Shown here: positions 53,020 through 64,000 of the stretch, one piece after another
How the letters are laid out: every line of letters begins with the position of its first letter
Numbering within the stretch: position 1 is the first letter of the stretch
Origin: Linum tenue
Lineage: Eukaryota; Streptophyta; Magnoliopsida; Malpighiales; Linaceae
Assembly: GCA_946122785.1 (NCBI GenBank)
Contig: CAMGYJ010000006.1
Location: 68,511,676 to 68,575,675 of the forward strand
Direction of reading: 5' to 3'
Length of the DNA: 64,000 nt
Position numbers and translations under genes: made by a program
Notes under the pieces: generated by a model
Told to the model about the DNA's origin: nothing
Database searches by the model: none
Seen by the model: the letters and a program-made list of their open reading frames with translations, nothing else

Positions 53020-55200
53020 TGGTAACTCTGGAGAATGGTTGTTGGATACTAGTGCCCCAAGGCATGTCTGTGATAGACGATCTAAGATGGATTCTTTTTG
53101 GGACGTGTGTGTCCTTGTAAAGAATTAGAATATCTAAAGTCACATTCATATTATTCTCGAATGCTTGAGATAAATAAAAAAATTTGTATCCAAGCAAAAT
53201 GACCCATAAAATATGTGGTTAGAGAATCAGAATCAATAGATCTGATTTATGTTGATATGGGTAAACTTGATGGAAAAGACAATAAATAATTTATTGCTCT
53301 TTAGATTGCTCTGATTGTCTAACTAGTTATTCGAAATATGTTGAAATGCCTAGTTGCATTATGATTGCACTGATGATTCGATATGTGGCATGCATGTGGT
53401 AGCGTTAGAAAATCAGTGTAGCATGATAACTAGAAGAGCATATGAGTGTGATTTATGATATTAACAATAAAAACACATAGTTCCTATGAAATGAAATACT
53501 CATGTTGTTGTGAAATCCATTAATGCCAAGAAACTTCCATTTTAAATCAAGAAATAGTGGGGGTAGTGTCCTGCCTACTATTAGAAATAATGGATAACTA
53601 GTGGGGGTGATGAATCTGAGTATGAACTCAGAAGAGACAAATGAACCATAAATCACGAAAGGATTTTGGTTATGAATTTGTTATTTACACCCTAAGAAAG
53701 AAAGATCCTACAAGTCTGCTAGAAGTTCGAACTTCCATAAAGATGCAGAATTGTGTGAGAATCCATTATTAACGAAATGGAATTATCGGAGTCTAATAAG
53801 ACTTAAAATCTTGTAGAGTTACCTCTTGGTTGAAAAGCCTTGGGTAATATATCGATAGAATCGAACAAGATTTGGCATCTTTGAGAATTACCTCTTGGCA
53901 ATGAAGTCATGGGTAATAAATGGATTCTTAAAAGAAAAGTGAAACCTATTGGTTTAGTTTATGAGTATAAGGATCGCCTAATAGCTAAGGCTTTAAGCGA
54001 AAAGGAAAAATTGTAAATTTTCTTGTTATCTATTCACCATATGTAGAATAACATCCATGTATGTTCCGATTGCTAGTGTTGTGCGTCAGATGGATTGTTT
54101 AACATGTTTCTTTGAATGGTGATTTAGATAGAGAAATCTACATGGGACAACCTATAGGGTTGCTATTCCTGAACATGCTCAGGGAGTCTATAGTTAGACA
54201 AATCATTGTAAGATTTGAAATAGACTCTAAGACGATGACATGGATAAACTGGTTCTCTCTCATGGTTTTAAAAGTGAAAGTGACAAGTGCATTTAGCACA
54301 AATTTGAGAATGACACTTGCATTATGAATGACACGTCGATATGTCGATATGAAAAAACCATGTTTGAGAATTTTGAATGTTCTCGATGAAGCTTGTGTAA
54401 GCTAGGAAATCCATGTAACTGTGACAATGAATAGATTTCCTCTAGATCAGTTTAACTACATAGTTAAGATCTAGAAGAAATACAAGCAGTATGCCTGCAG
54501 AAATGGTTGATGATGCTAGTGTAAATATTAAAGAACACTGGAAACAGTGTGAGAAACAGAGAAAGTTAGAATATACTAGCATCGACAGTCTGCGTGAGGC
54601 AGCTGGTAAACATGAGACCCGACATAGTGGGGGTACTTGGCAGGCTTACTGATTGTCCTAGTATGAAGCATTGAAATGCTATTGAAAGGGGTCATGAGAC
54701 ACCTTAAAAGAACAGAAAAACCTTGGTATTTGTTATCAAAGGTTTTGCTGTATTGGTAGGGTATAATGATGCGGATTAGAATACCTTATAGAGGACTCCA
54801 AGACAACAAGAGGATGTGTTTTAAACATCGATAGAGAAGCTATGTCTTGGAAGTCTAAGAAGTAAACGATCCTGGCTCAATCAACTAAGAAAACAGGAAT
54901 GATAGAACTAGCAATGGCTAGTAAAGAGGAAAGTTGATTGAGAGGGTCATTACTAGAGATTCCCTTATGGGAAAGACCGATCCCTCCGGTAGTTGATTCA
55001 TTGTGATAGCACCGCAACTATTACTAAAGAAGGGAACCGGTTCTAGAACGAAAAGAGACGACAAATTCGTCGTAAGCACAGTACTGTAAGAGAACTCCTA
55101 ACGATAGGAGCAATGAGGGTGGATCTTGTAAGATCCTAACAGAATCTAGTTGATCCTTTGACGAAAGGATTATCTAGAGAGAAAGTCCAAAATACCACGA
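53020..55200 (+). pseudogene. Decayed copia pol
   Basis: Recognisable blocks in order: protease-like GEWLLDTSAPRHVCD near 53030-53075, the reverse-transcriptase box NGDLDREIYMGQP at ~54,112-54,150, RNase H pieces GYNDADW and KDSKTTRGCV near 54,760-54,820, and the C-terminal tail NLVDPLTKGLSREKV near 55,140-55,185. Stops and frame changes separate all of them. The catalytic DSG is changed to DTS, and no YVDD box is recognisable. It cannot make an active enzyme. Confidence 0.8.
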
Positions 55201-55750
55201 AGGGTATGAGACATATGCCTACCGAACCATGAATTACAAGTGATGGTAACCCGACCCGATAGACTGGAGATCCCAAGAAACGGGTTCAATGGGTAATAAC
55301 AAGTCATGAGTAATATTGAGAAAAGTTCATGCATAGTGAAGCATGAATCCCAAAGCCTTGGAGGTTGAGTTCAACTCTTAATGAGATCTATACTCTATGT
55401 GGAGTGGAGTACTTTACTTTGGGGGTACTCCTGATAGACTCACCTATGTGAATGTGGGAGTGAGGCCGCTCCCTATGGAACTTTGGAGGCACAAAGTTGC
55501 TAGAGCGTTCACTAAACCGGGATAACGTGCATGGCCATTAACGCACGGCCTATGAGAGAACATCACTCAATGAAAAGATCCGGTGTGCTACATTGTCTGA
55601 GATAGGGTTCAAGACTACGAGTCACCCTTATGAAATCGGAATTGTAACCACTACGCTAAGGTTCAAATCTTCGCAATACCTTAGCTTATGCCCGATCTTA
55701 TGGATCTGTTGATGCTCAGAGATAGTTTCAAAACTATTCAAGTGGGGGAT

Positions 55751-56228
55751 TGTTGGGAATAAATAGCTTTGAAAGCTATATTAAATAAATTATCCAGTAT
55801 TCTTTCTAGATACAAAAATAAGAAGGATAATTAATAACAAGAATATTATGGAGATAATTAGTATTAATTATTTTAATATAATATATCTTAATTATGGGAG
55901 TAATTATCTTCCTAATTAAAATGTGACTTATTCCCAAAGAAAGAGGGAATATTCTAGGTTTTCTGCTCCTATAAATAGCAGACCCCTAGACCCTCTAAAT
56001 ACACCTCAGAGAGCAGAAACACGAGATAGAGAGTGAGTTCATAGAGCTCCGGTTTTCGCACAAAACCGATGAGCAATAAATTTAGAGTGGCTGTTTTATC
56101 CTGGAGGCGACCGGCTGATAGTCTGCCGTGCGCAACGAAGGCAGTGCCGCGAACGTCTTAAAGAGAGCGACCTAGTCTGCGACTCAGCCAGATCGGTAAC
56201 CCTGATTTTTACTGTTCGATTTCTAACA
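55751..56228 (+). repeat. 3' LTR of the defective copia element
   Basis: 478 bp, differing from the 5' LTR at about six positions by eye. Confidence 0.92.
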
Positions 56229-56233
56229 GATGA

Positions 56234-57132
56234 TACCGCCGGTCGGCCTGACGGAAGAAGTCAGAAAGAGGTCCGATCTACTTCTGAGTTACTGGAGTTT
56301 TTGGAAATCACCATCGGATCTGGTTTGCAGATTGAAAGGCTGCATGGGAGAAGGGGGGATTTGTCGATGAGGACGGAAGAAGATGTTGGACGACGGGACT
56401 AGGGTGTGGAATGCGGCGAGGGATGTTTCTGAGAGGGCATCGAGAAGTTTTCTCTGATGTGGGGAAGAAGGGGGCAAGAGATGGCGTAGGCTTAGTTCAT
56501 GGACTTGGTTTGGGCTTCGGTCCATTGTAATTTTTTTTTACATAGCTTTGGGTGCATGAGAATTATATCTCACTTTCATTTTTAATAATTATAACTCGGA
56601 TAATTAAATTTAGGTGTTTTTACACTAGCTAGTGTATTTGTTGAATTATTGATATTTTGTAAACAATATAATAGTATATTAAATAATATTTTAATTTTAA
56701 TAGTATAATATTAACGTTTTTTTGGCACTCTAAATATATAATTCTCTTGAAACGGACGTTCTTACGTTCCCACTCCCGTTCCAGCTCTCGCTCCCGCTCC
56801 ACGAATCGGTATCCTAAATCACATGACTAAGGGAACCCCACTTAGTCACATGATCTTAGCTCATAACTCCACTGCTCACCTGCTTATATCTGAATCTCGG
56901 ATATGCAGTCCCACACCCCATACAAAAGCCTGGGCCGGCGACGAGAAGTTGAGAGTAGTGGCGGTGGCGGCAGTAGGTAGTGGTAGGACAATTATATTTC
57001 TTATAATTAAATATTTTCTCCAATGAAACATAATAAACAATAAAGAAGGATTATGATTTCATTTTAAATTGGGGCGATTGAACTAGAATTAGGGCAACAA
57101 TTAGCAATTCCCAAAAAATTTCGTGAGTTTGA
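56234..57132. other. Intergenic sequence
   Basis: A minus-strand frame at 56289-56525 has no recognised domain. No gene is supported. Confidence 0.4.
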
Positions 57133-57139
57133 GAAGCAA

Positions 57140-57592
57140 CAAGGTTGTTAACCCGCGGGTCGACCCACTTTGACCCTGATCTGGTGAGTAAAACGGGCCG
57201 CACGCACCCGCCGGTCGACCGCTACAAGGTACCGGGTTGGAGGTCAAATTGTGTCATTTTTTTCTTTGGTTTGCGAAATGCGCCTATTTTCCGATTTTCT
57301 TTTCGCCTAACTCAAGCTTTGGAATCCTAAGTTGAACATTTTAATATTGATGTTATATAAGTGTGTGGGAATTTTCACTATATGTTGGATCTAAGTACGA
57401 TATTTTATTTTGGTATAATATTATATGTTATAACTCATATGTTAGATAAAATTTTATATAATTTATTAGGATAAATACAATATAATGACTTTTTCCATAT
57501 TTCTGGGCCAAACCAAACTAAATCGATTGACCCATTAACCCTTGACCCACTAGCTCAACCGGGTCCGGGCCAGCCGCGGATTGACAACCTTG
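57140..57592. mobile_element. Terminal-inverted-repeat element (~453 bp)
   Basis: The ends CAAGGTTGTTAACCCGCGG and, in reverse complement, CAAGGTTGTCAATCCGCGG differ at two of 19 positions. GAAGCAA flanks both sides (57133-57139 and 57593-57599). The GC-rich subterminal GGGTCGACCC / CCGGGTCCGGGCC and AT-rich centre resemble hAT MITEs, but the visible duplication is 7 bp. Confidence 0.75.
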
Positions 57593-57776
57593 GAAGCAAG
57601 CAAATCCCGCCTTTGTCATACTATTTTTGCATGCTAAGTGCTAACTGAACCCCCAAACGGATTTGCCTTTTTTCTCCGATCCGAGCTCTGATTGGGATTC
57701 GGCCGCTCCCTGCAGCTAGGGTTTTCAACCTCTTAGAACCTTTTAGGGATTCTGCGCTTTGGGGAAGCAAGTAAGA

Positions 57777-58870
57777 ATGGATGAAGGAAGAGACCCTCGA
57801 AACGCCAATGGCGCAGCTGCAAATCATCTCATGATATTGAAGGAAGGAATATATTTGATCCTCTCCCGATGGGCAGTTCTTCTTTTCGCCCTCGATAACG
57901 AGTCCGGCGGTCGCGGCTCCCGCCAGTTAGCCGATCAACTCGCTTCGGATGTTTACTCCTGGTTCACCAAACAGCGCAAAGGTAAAAAGAAAAACTTCAA
58001 ACCCTAATTATGATGGGACTTCCTATTCTGCTGTAAATTTTTTATATTTCGCCTGGATTATCTTTGAATATGCTATTCTGCCATTGCAATTCCTCACTCC
58101 TTTCTCTTAATTTTTGACTCTTTTGCAACAATCCAGCCAATGAGCCGCTTTATATCGATGACCTCGAGAACATTCTCGACGAAACCATGTATGCTCATCT
58201 CCACATCGACATGAATGATGATGGCGTTGAAATTGAGGAGGTAACACTTTCTGATTTGAAATTGATGGGGCAATTTCTATGGTACTGATTCAATTGTTGA
58301 TTGCAATTTTTTGTTTTTGTTTTGTTCTTAAGAATGTCTTCGAAACCAAAGGCAAAGGGGTTTATTTTCCATTACTAGTTGTTCTATACCGGTTCCGATC
58401 TACCCCATTCATGTTCAGTATTAGTCCTGCTCTGCTGAAAATTAAACAGGTAGCAGAGAAAATGATGATTATGCACGAGGAATGTATGGAAGGGAACTAT
58501 AGCTCTGTTGAGAAGTTGAGAAGGGCTGCTGCTGAGCCTTGTAGAACATCATCTCGTCAATATATTATCAGACAGGTAAGTAAATCAATAAAGCACCCTC
58601 TTTCTCTTAACACGAATTTGTTATGTTGGTTTGCTGCTGCAAATAATTGCTGTGATAGTGGCTCCTGGAATTAGCTCTTATTAGATTCCTTTCTGTGATT
58701 TGTAATAGGATGATGACCTTTATGATGATGATGATGCTTCGTCGTCGGGAAGTGGTGGAGATGATAATATGATGATGGTGGATTCTCCAGTAGTTCCTCA
58801 GAAAATAGATGATGTTTATGGGTGGACGTTGGTCTCTTCCAAGCGACGTAGTGGTAGAAGGAATCGCTAA
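57777..58870 (+). CDS. TSR2: Pre-rRNA-processing protein TSR2 homologue (198 aa, four exons)
   Basis: Exons 57777-57981, 58137-58240, 58450-58575 and 58709-58870 join in frame across GT-AG introns. The N-terminal half has the TSR2 pattern: LKEGIYLILSRWAVLLFALDN, QLADQLASDVYSWF, then YIDDLENILDETM. The middle exon (VAEKMMIMHEECMEGNY ... LRRAAA) completes the conserved domain. The tail is acidic (DDDLYDDDDA) and ends in DDVYGWTLVSSKRRSGRRNR, a conserved plant C-terminus. In yeast and animals TSR2 chaperones the small-subunit protein eS26 and is needed for 20S pre-rRNA processing. That role is inferred here. Length is typical. Confidence 0.93.
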
Positions 58871-59697
58871 ATAGGAATTTCAGAGTCGATAAACTCAGAG
58901 GCAAGCAAGCAAGCTGTTCAGGCAGAGTAAGATCGTGAATCGTCCTCTCCGGTGAAACGAGAGGCAGGAGGAAACTTAGATTGGACTTCATTAAAGCTAT
59001 TATGTTCTTCTTCCACGGCCCTGTTTTCGTGATTCGGTTTAATTAGTTCGAATTGAGTTAAGGGCGCAAACAACTGTAAAACTCTGTCTACCAAGTAGTG
59101 GAGCACATAATTTTTTGCATGGCAATTTTCAATCCACCAATTCAAGTATTCAACACATCCACTTAAATATCAAACTAATCCAATCTATTTAAATTCAATC
59201 TACTTGATTCAAATCCAATTGGATTATTGGATTCATTGATTGATCTATTAATCCAAATGACAAATTATGATTTAGTACCTCTACCTTTCATATTTTATAT
59301 TTGGTACCTAAAAAATATTTTTTATATAAAAATATAATTGAAAAATTACATTATGGTACCTAAAATTTTTATTATGACATTTTACTATTTTAATTTTTCA
59401 AAATTTACATTTTAATCAATCCACCAATTCATATGATCCAATTCATGAATCCAATAATCCATTTGATCTAATCTACTTGATTCATGGATCCATCAATCCA
59501 ATCCACCAATCCATTGATCCAATCTATTTGCCATAAAAATCGTCAACACATTTACTTTTTTTTTTTTATAATGGTGACATCTATTAATATTATTAAAGTA
59601 AAAACCAGCTTGAAATGAGGCTTCCAACTCTACTGCATATTACTTTTGGTGGTGATAATCTATCTTCGAAGGTTCTTGCATTCCGCTCTTTCCAAAG
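58871..59697. other. 3' region of TSR2 and an AATCCA-rich tract
   Basis: After the TSR2 3' UTR, 59150-59535 is rich in degenerate AATCCA/ATCCAAT words (for example ATCCACCAATCCATTGATCC). No gene is visible. Confidence 0.5.
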
Positions 59698-60528
59698 TCT
59701 CCAACTAGCGATGGCAGTACATACCCGACCCGACGGGTTATCCCCGACCCGACCTGTGCTGGGGCGGGCCAAACCCGACCCGTCCTAGAACGGGGCAGGT
59801 TATGACCCGACCCGCAACCAGAACAGGGCAGAAATGGGTATCCCTCTTACCCCGCCCCGTCCCGCCCCGACCTGCCCCGTCGCAATCGCTTGCCTATATT
59901 CCGGAGAACTAGAAGGACGGGCGTGTAGTTGCTCTACCCCTTTATTGGCCTTTTCCCTGGGAAATTGGTTCCATCATTGAAGTAGGACGCGTTCTTAGGC
60001 GGAATCAAGGCAAACGACTCCTCGTATCCCTGTAAAATCGAGGATTTCCTTTCCTAGACCAAGATGGAATTAGGGTTGAAGTTACTGTCGTCCTTCTCCT
60101 TCATATTTCCCCGTCACTTTCAGTTTCTCCTTCTTCTATCTTCGTCTTCTGATCTGAACTCTGAAGCTCCAGCAGTCAAACAAATCTTCTTGTTGCCGAG
60201 TTACCAGCGACAACATCCCAATCCGACAATCCCAGAAGATCGGAAAAGGTATGTTTCTTAGTGTAGGCTCGTAGCCTGTAGGTTATAGATTATGGAATTG
60301 TCATTCCTTGCGTGTTGTAGTCCCTTCTTATCTATGTTTCAATTTAACTCTTTGCCTGTATATTATACAGAACAAGGCTCTGCAATTTTTTAGTACCTCT
60401 GTACCTGCTTATTATATAATCCCTTCTTGTTGTAGAGTGTAGACTTGTACTCCCTACAATAGTCATGCTTGCTTGTGTAGTCCCTGCTTCTCCATGTTTT
60501 AACTCTTGTAGTGCTTATTATGTAAAAC

Positions 60529-63442
60529 ATGGACGAGGGTCAGAGACAACAAACAGACGCTGCTGTCATTCCAAACACGGACCAGCCATTATCTCAGCCT
60601 GAAATTATGCAAGTTGTTGCTGAAGTTGAAGCTGAACCTGCTACAAATCAAGCTGTCAACAATTGCTTGAAGAGAACTGGTGGTACAGCTGGTAAAGTTT
60701 ACTCCAAATGGTGGCAGCACTACAATAAATTAACTGTTGATGGCGAGCCAAAAGCCGAGTGCAAGTATTGTCAGAAGAAACTGCTCGGAGATCCAAAGCA
60801 AGGAACAAACCATCTAAAGAATCATTATCTTAGATGTCCTAAAGCGCAACGTCCTATGGATATAAGGCAACAAGTTTTACACGGCAATATGAGCAAGGAA
60901 AAATTCCAACTGACCCCTTTCAACTTCAATCAAGAGGCTTCTCCGAAAGAATTGGCCAAAGCAATAATCAAGCATGAGTATCCTCTGAGGATTGTAGATC
61001 ATGAAGGGTTCCGAAGTTTCTGCTTGAGTTTGAACCCTTGTTTCAAGATGGTGACAAGAAATACCATTAGGAAGGATTGTTTTGCCATATATGACATTGA
61101 AAAGGAAGCTGTAATGCAGCATCTAGAGAAGAATGAAGGTCGAATTGCTATAACTACAGACATGTGGACTTCTTCCCAGAAAAGGGATTCATGGCAATCA
61201 CTGCACATTATGTCGACAACAAATGGAACTTGCAAAGTCGAATTATCAGGTATCATGAATAATGTGTTAAGACAAGTAAATCTGAACTAGACATAATTAG
61301 CTACTGACTAAGTTTGTGATTTACCATACCCGGTGGTCTGCCTGGATTATTTTCCTGCTGGTCTGAATGTTGAGTCTTGCATCATAGCCTGGATTATTTT
61401 CCTGCTGGTCTGAATGTTGAGTCTTGCATCATAGCCACGATTATTTTCCTGCTGGTCTGCCTGGATTATTTTCCTGCTGGTCTGAATGTTGAGTCTTGCA
61501 TCATAGCCACGAATTCGCTGTAGTCAATGCGCCCATCCTAGAACAGAGACCAAACAGATGTCAACAGTATGGTTTTCCTGCTAAACAAACCATATTTGAG
61601 CCTTGAAATAACAGCTTACATTGTCTTGGTCAATAGATTGCTTCTGTGAACAGGTGTAAGAACTCAAGAAGCTTATATTAATGGGTTGCTTCCAAATGGA
61701 AAGAACATTTCCAGCTGCAAATTTAAAACAATTATTGTTTCTATATAGAAAGAACAAGTTATTGTGCTTCTAAATCAGTGACTTATTATCTTTACTTAAT
61801 TTGCAGGTTTATTTATGTGCCTGCCCCTCATACAAGTGAAGCTTTGTATGAAGTTCTAAAGGAATGTTTGTTGGATTGGAACATCGATCATAAGTTATCA
61901 GCAATTACCGTCGATAACTGCTCAACAAATGATGCGATGATAACTCGATTGATAGAGAAGCTTCCTTTGGAGTCTCTTTTAGATCATGGGAGGATGATTC
62001 ATATGCGCTGTTGCGCGCACATTCTGAATCTTATAGTGAAGGAAGGTTTGAAAGTTATTGGGGACAGCATACAGAAGATAAGAGATAGTATCCATTTCTG
62101 GTTGTTAACACAAAGGAGATGGGAATTGTTTGAGGATACTGCTCGCCAGCTGAAGAAGCCCACTGGTAAGAAGCTCTTACTTGATTGTGAAACACGATGG
62201 AACTCAACTTTTCTTATGTTGAACACGGCTTTGAAGTATAAGGAAGTTTTTAGCCGCTTGAGGATTCGTGAACCGAAGTACAAATGCGTGCCTAGTGAAC
62301 TTGATTGGAGAATGACAGAGGAGATATGTACTAGGCTAGAGACTTTCTACAAGGCAACTAATCTTTTTTCTGGCACCAAATATCCTACTGCTAATTTATG
62401 TTTTGCTGAGATTTGTGAGATCAAGATTGCCATAAATCAGTGGCGTGTTTGTGGGATTGAGAAAATTGAGAATATGGCCATTGAAATGCTGGAGAAGTAT
62501 GATAAATATTGGTTAGATGTGCATGCTTTAATGGGGGTGGCAGCCATACTTGATCCGCGATTCAAAATGGATGTTCTGGATTGTTATTTTCCTGACATCT
62601 ATGGTAGCAGCACTGAATTTGAGATGGATAGGATCCGTGGTATATGTCGTAACTTGGTGGAAGAATATGAAGAGAAGGCAAGGGAGAAAGAACAAGAGAA
62701 TGGTCAATTGAGCTGTCAACAAAAGGGTGGCAGTGTTGTGGGGTCATTAGCAAGCAAATTTGACTTGTATGCTTCTCGAAAAAAAAGGAAACATGTGAGG
62801 TCAGAGCTGGAGATTTACTTGGATGATGAAATTGTACCCAAATCACCCGACTTTGATGTTTTATGCTGGTGGAAGTCGAACAAAGGTAAGTATCCTCTAT
62901 TGCATAAGCTTGCAAGAGACATTCTGGCTATTCCTATCTCTACGGTGGCCTCTGAGTCTGCCTTCAGCACTAGTGGACGAGTCATTTCTTCTCATCGGAG
63001 TAGGCTTAAGCCACACACCATAGAAGCTTTGATGTGCGCTCAGAGTTGGTTGCGTGCTAATTCAAAAGGTAATCTATCTATTATATTTGTAAATGTTATA
63101 ATATATGTAAACAAAGTTAGTGCAGTAGTTTATTTCTTACTCTTGTATTCAATGTTATGCTACCAGAGGAGAACCTACATGATACAGTTATGCATGATTC
63201 TGATGAAGAATCAGAGAATGAAACTGAGGTATTGCTTCTTCTTTCTTGATCTTCTGTTTTTTCTTGCTGCAATCTTGTTGCTTCTTTTATACTGTTGCAA
63301 TCTTGTTGCTTCTTTTATATTGTTGCTTCTTTCTTGCTGCCTTTTTCAAACTGCTACTTCTGTCTTGCTGCAACCTGGCTGCTTCTTTCTTACTACTGCT
63401 TCTATTTTGCTGCAGGGTAATGGCACAAAGCCAAAAAGTTAG
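60529..63442 (+). pseudogene. hAT transposase (zinc-finger BED / RICESLEEPER-like), one-base frameshift
   Basis: Inferred exons are 60529-61249, 61807-63068, 63167-63228 and 63416-63442. The BED-type finger is at residues 78-103 (CKYCQKKLLG ... HLKNHYLRC). The first catalytic Asp is in AITTDMWTS, the second in ITVDNCSTNDAM, and the last acidic residue in ASESAFSTSGR, within the C-terminal hAT dimerisation domain (LCWWKSNKGKYPLLHKLARD). Near 61184-61187 the frame breaks. The expected continuation, starting MAITAHYVDNKWNL, lies in the next frame, and only that frame gives the phase needed to splice into exon 2 (RFIYVPAPHTSE). A single missing G in a GGG run explains it. Without it the frame stops at 61290. 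The upstream region 60064-60249 may be a leader exon. Confidence 0.85.
61340..61508. repeat. 47-bp tandem repeats in the transposase intron
   Basis: Units beginning GCCTGGATTATTTTCCTGCT and ending GAGTCTTGCATCATA start at 61340, 61387 and 61460. A 26-bp partial copy with CACGATTATTTTCC lies between the last two. Confidence 0.9.
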
Positions 63443-63940
63443 GAGTAGAGATGTTTCATGTTTGGCTATTTGCTGGTCTAGAGGAAGGGACGCAGCTGCT
63501 GCCTGCATAAAGTTTCAAGATTGGCATTATCTTAAGTAATTGAAGTTTTGATCAATTAGTAGTTGAGTTTAAGAGTTGATTTTGGATTTGTGTTTGAAAA
63601 TGAATATTTTGGGAGGTTTGCCTTAATATTTTTGGATTCTGGCACTTGGGAGGGTTGCCTTAATATTTTATGGATGGTATTAGCTATTGAGTATTTGAAA
63701 AGTATTTATGGATGGTGATTGGTGTGTTATACAGGTTAATTTTTATATCTGCTATAGCCTATAGGTGGATTAACGAAATGGGGCAGGGCGGGTTTTACCC
63801 GCCCCGTGCGGGGCGTACCTTGGGTCAAAAAACCTTGCCCCGTCGCGGGTCGCGGGGCAGGGCGGGGCATTGTGATAGATGGCAGGGCAGGTCGCGGGTT
63901 TAGGGGTACCCGCCCCAACCTTGACCCGTTGCCATAACTA

Positions 63941-64000
63941 TCTCCAACACACAACATGTTGAGTAACCTTTGAGTACCATTTACTTCTCCACCTTTGATT
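63941..64000. other. Flank after the hAT transposon
   Basis: Begins with the right TSD copy TCTCCAAC. Nothing else is visible before the window ends. Confidence 0.6.

Larger units (their letters stand above)
50875..56228 (+). mobile_element. Defective Ty1/copia element with young LTRs (5354 bp)
   Basis: Two 478-bp LTRs (50875-51352 and 55751-56228) start TGTTGGG and end TTTCTAACA. They are flanked by perfect GATGA duplications (50870-50874 and 56229-56233). A polypurine tract AAGTGGGGGAT precedes the second LTR. I count about six LTR differences. The interior holds only broken copia pieces in the right order: protease, reverse transcriptase, RNase H and the C-terminal tail. No standard tRNA-Met primer site follows the first LTR. 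It must have been mobilised by another element's proteins. Confidence 0.9.
59706..63940 (+). mobile_element. Near-complete hAT transposon (4235 bp)
   Basis: Termini TAGCGATGGCAGT and, in reverse complement, TAGTTATGGCAAC are flanked by a perfect 8-bp TSD TCTCCAAC (59698-59705 and 63941-63948). Subterminal regions carry arrays of GACCCGACC- and [12 protein letters not shown] motifs, as expected for transposase binding. The interior encodes a full-length hAT transposase with one likely frameshift. It is the largest hAT element in the window and a candidate relative of the elements that drive the small GATGGCA-type MITEs here. Confidence 0.92.

Noticed and set aside
60064..60261. 65-codon frame at the start of the hAT transposon as a separate gene
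   Set aside because: Ends at a likely donor site (GTATG near 60249) and sits upstream of the transposase start, so a leader exon is more plausible than a gene.

Overview
This window is nuclear DNA from a flowering plant, very probably a eudicot. The evidence is spliced genes with GT-AG introns, a chloroplast plastocyanin whose mature sequence has the dicot-type acidic patches, an intronless plant-type ornithine decarboxylase, a plant nuclear tRNA-Phe, a MIR171 hairpin, and abundant plant transposons (hAT, Mutator-like, Ty1/copia, Ty3/gypsy, LINE). I cannot name the species. It is unlikely to be Brassicaceae, because that family is reported to lack ornithine decarboxylase.

Host genes are sparse and separated by repeats. 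From left to right: an uncharacterised multi-pass membrane protein gene on the minus strand (2029-4584, four exons); tRNA-Phe(GAA) on the minus strand (5065-5137); a MIR171 precursor on the plus strand (hairpin 11830-11942) inside a pyrimidine-rich transcript-like region; ornithine decarboxylase (27388-28659, +); a plastid DNL-type zinc-finger (HSP70-escort-like) protein (39243-40240, +, four exons); plastocyanin (41676-42182, +, one exon) with light-type promoter motifs; and the pre-rRNA-processing protein TSR2 (57777-58870, +, four exons). These genes work independently and form no cluster.

Most of the remainder is mobile DNA, much of it datable from intact target-site duplications (TSDs). 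A full-length, apparently intact Ty1/copia element (17329-25323) has two 882-bp LTRs that I read as identical, gag and pol in one frame split by a single TAA, and an extra 3' ORF. It sits inside a ~555-bp hAT-type non-autonomous element (16986-25540). A sister copy of that hAT element (31851-38814) is interrupted, only about 27 bp away in element coordinates, by a different non-autonomous LTR element (32167-38572, minus-oriented, 1829-bp LTRs, one 674-aa ORF of unknown function). A third LTR element (50875-56228) has nearly identical LTRs around a badly decayed copia interior. A 4.2-kb hAT transposon (59706-63940) has perfect 8-bp TSDs and an almost complete transposase gene carrying what looks like a single-base frameshift. 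Further elements are hAT and Mutator-like MITEs, a long-TIR Mutator-like element carrying unexplained gene-like sequence (30439-31812), solo LTRs, a 5'-truncated LINE, decayed RNase H fragments and a gypsy remnant.

All calls come from reading the sequence and recalled family knowledge. No database search, folding or alignment program was run.
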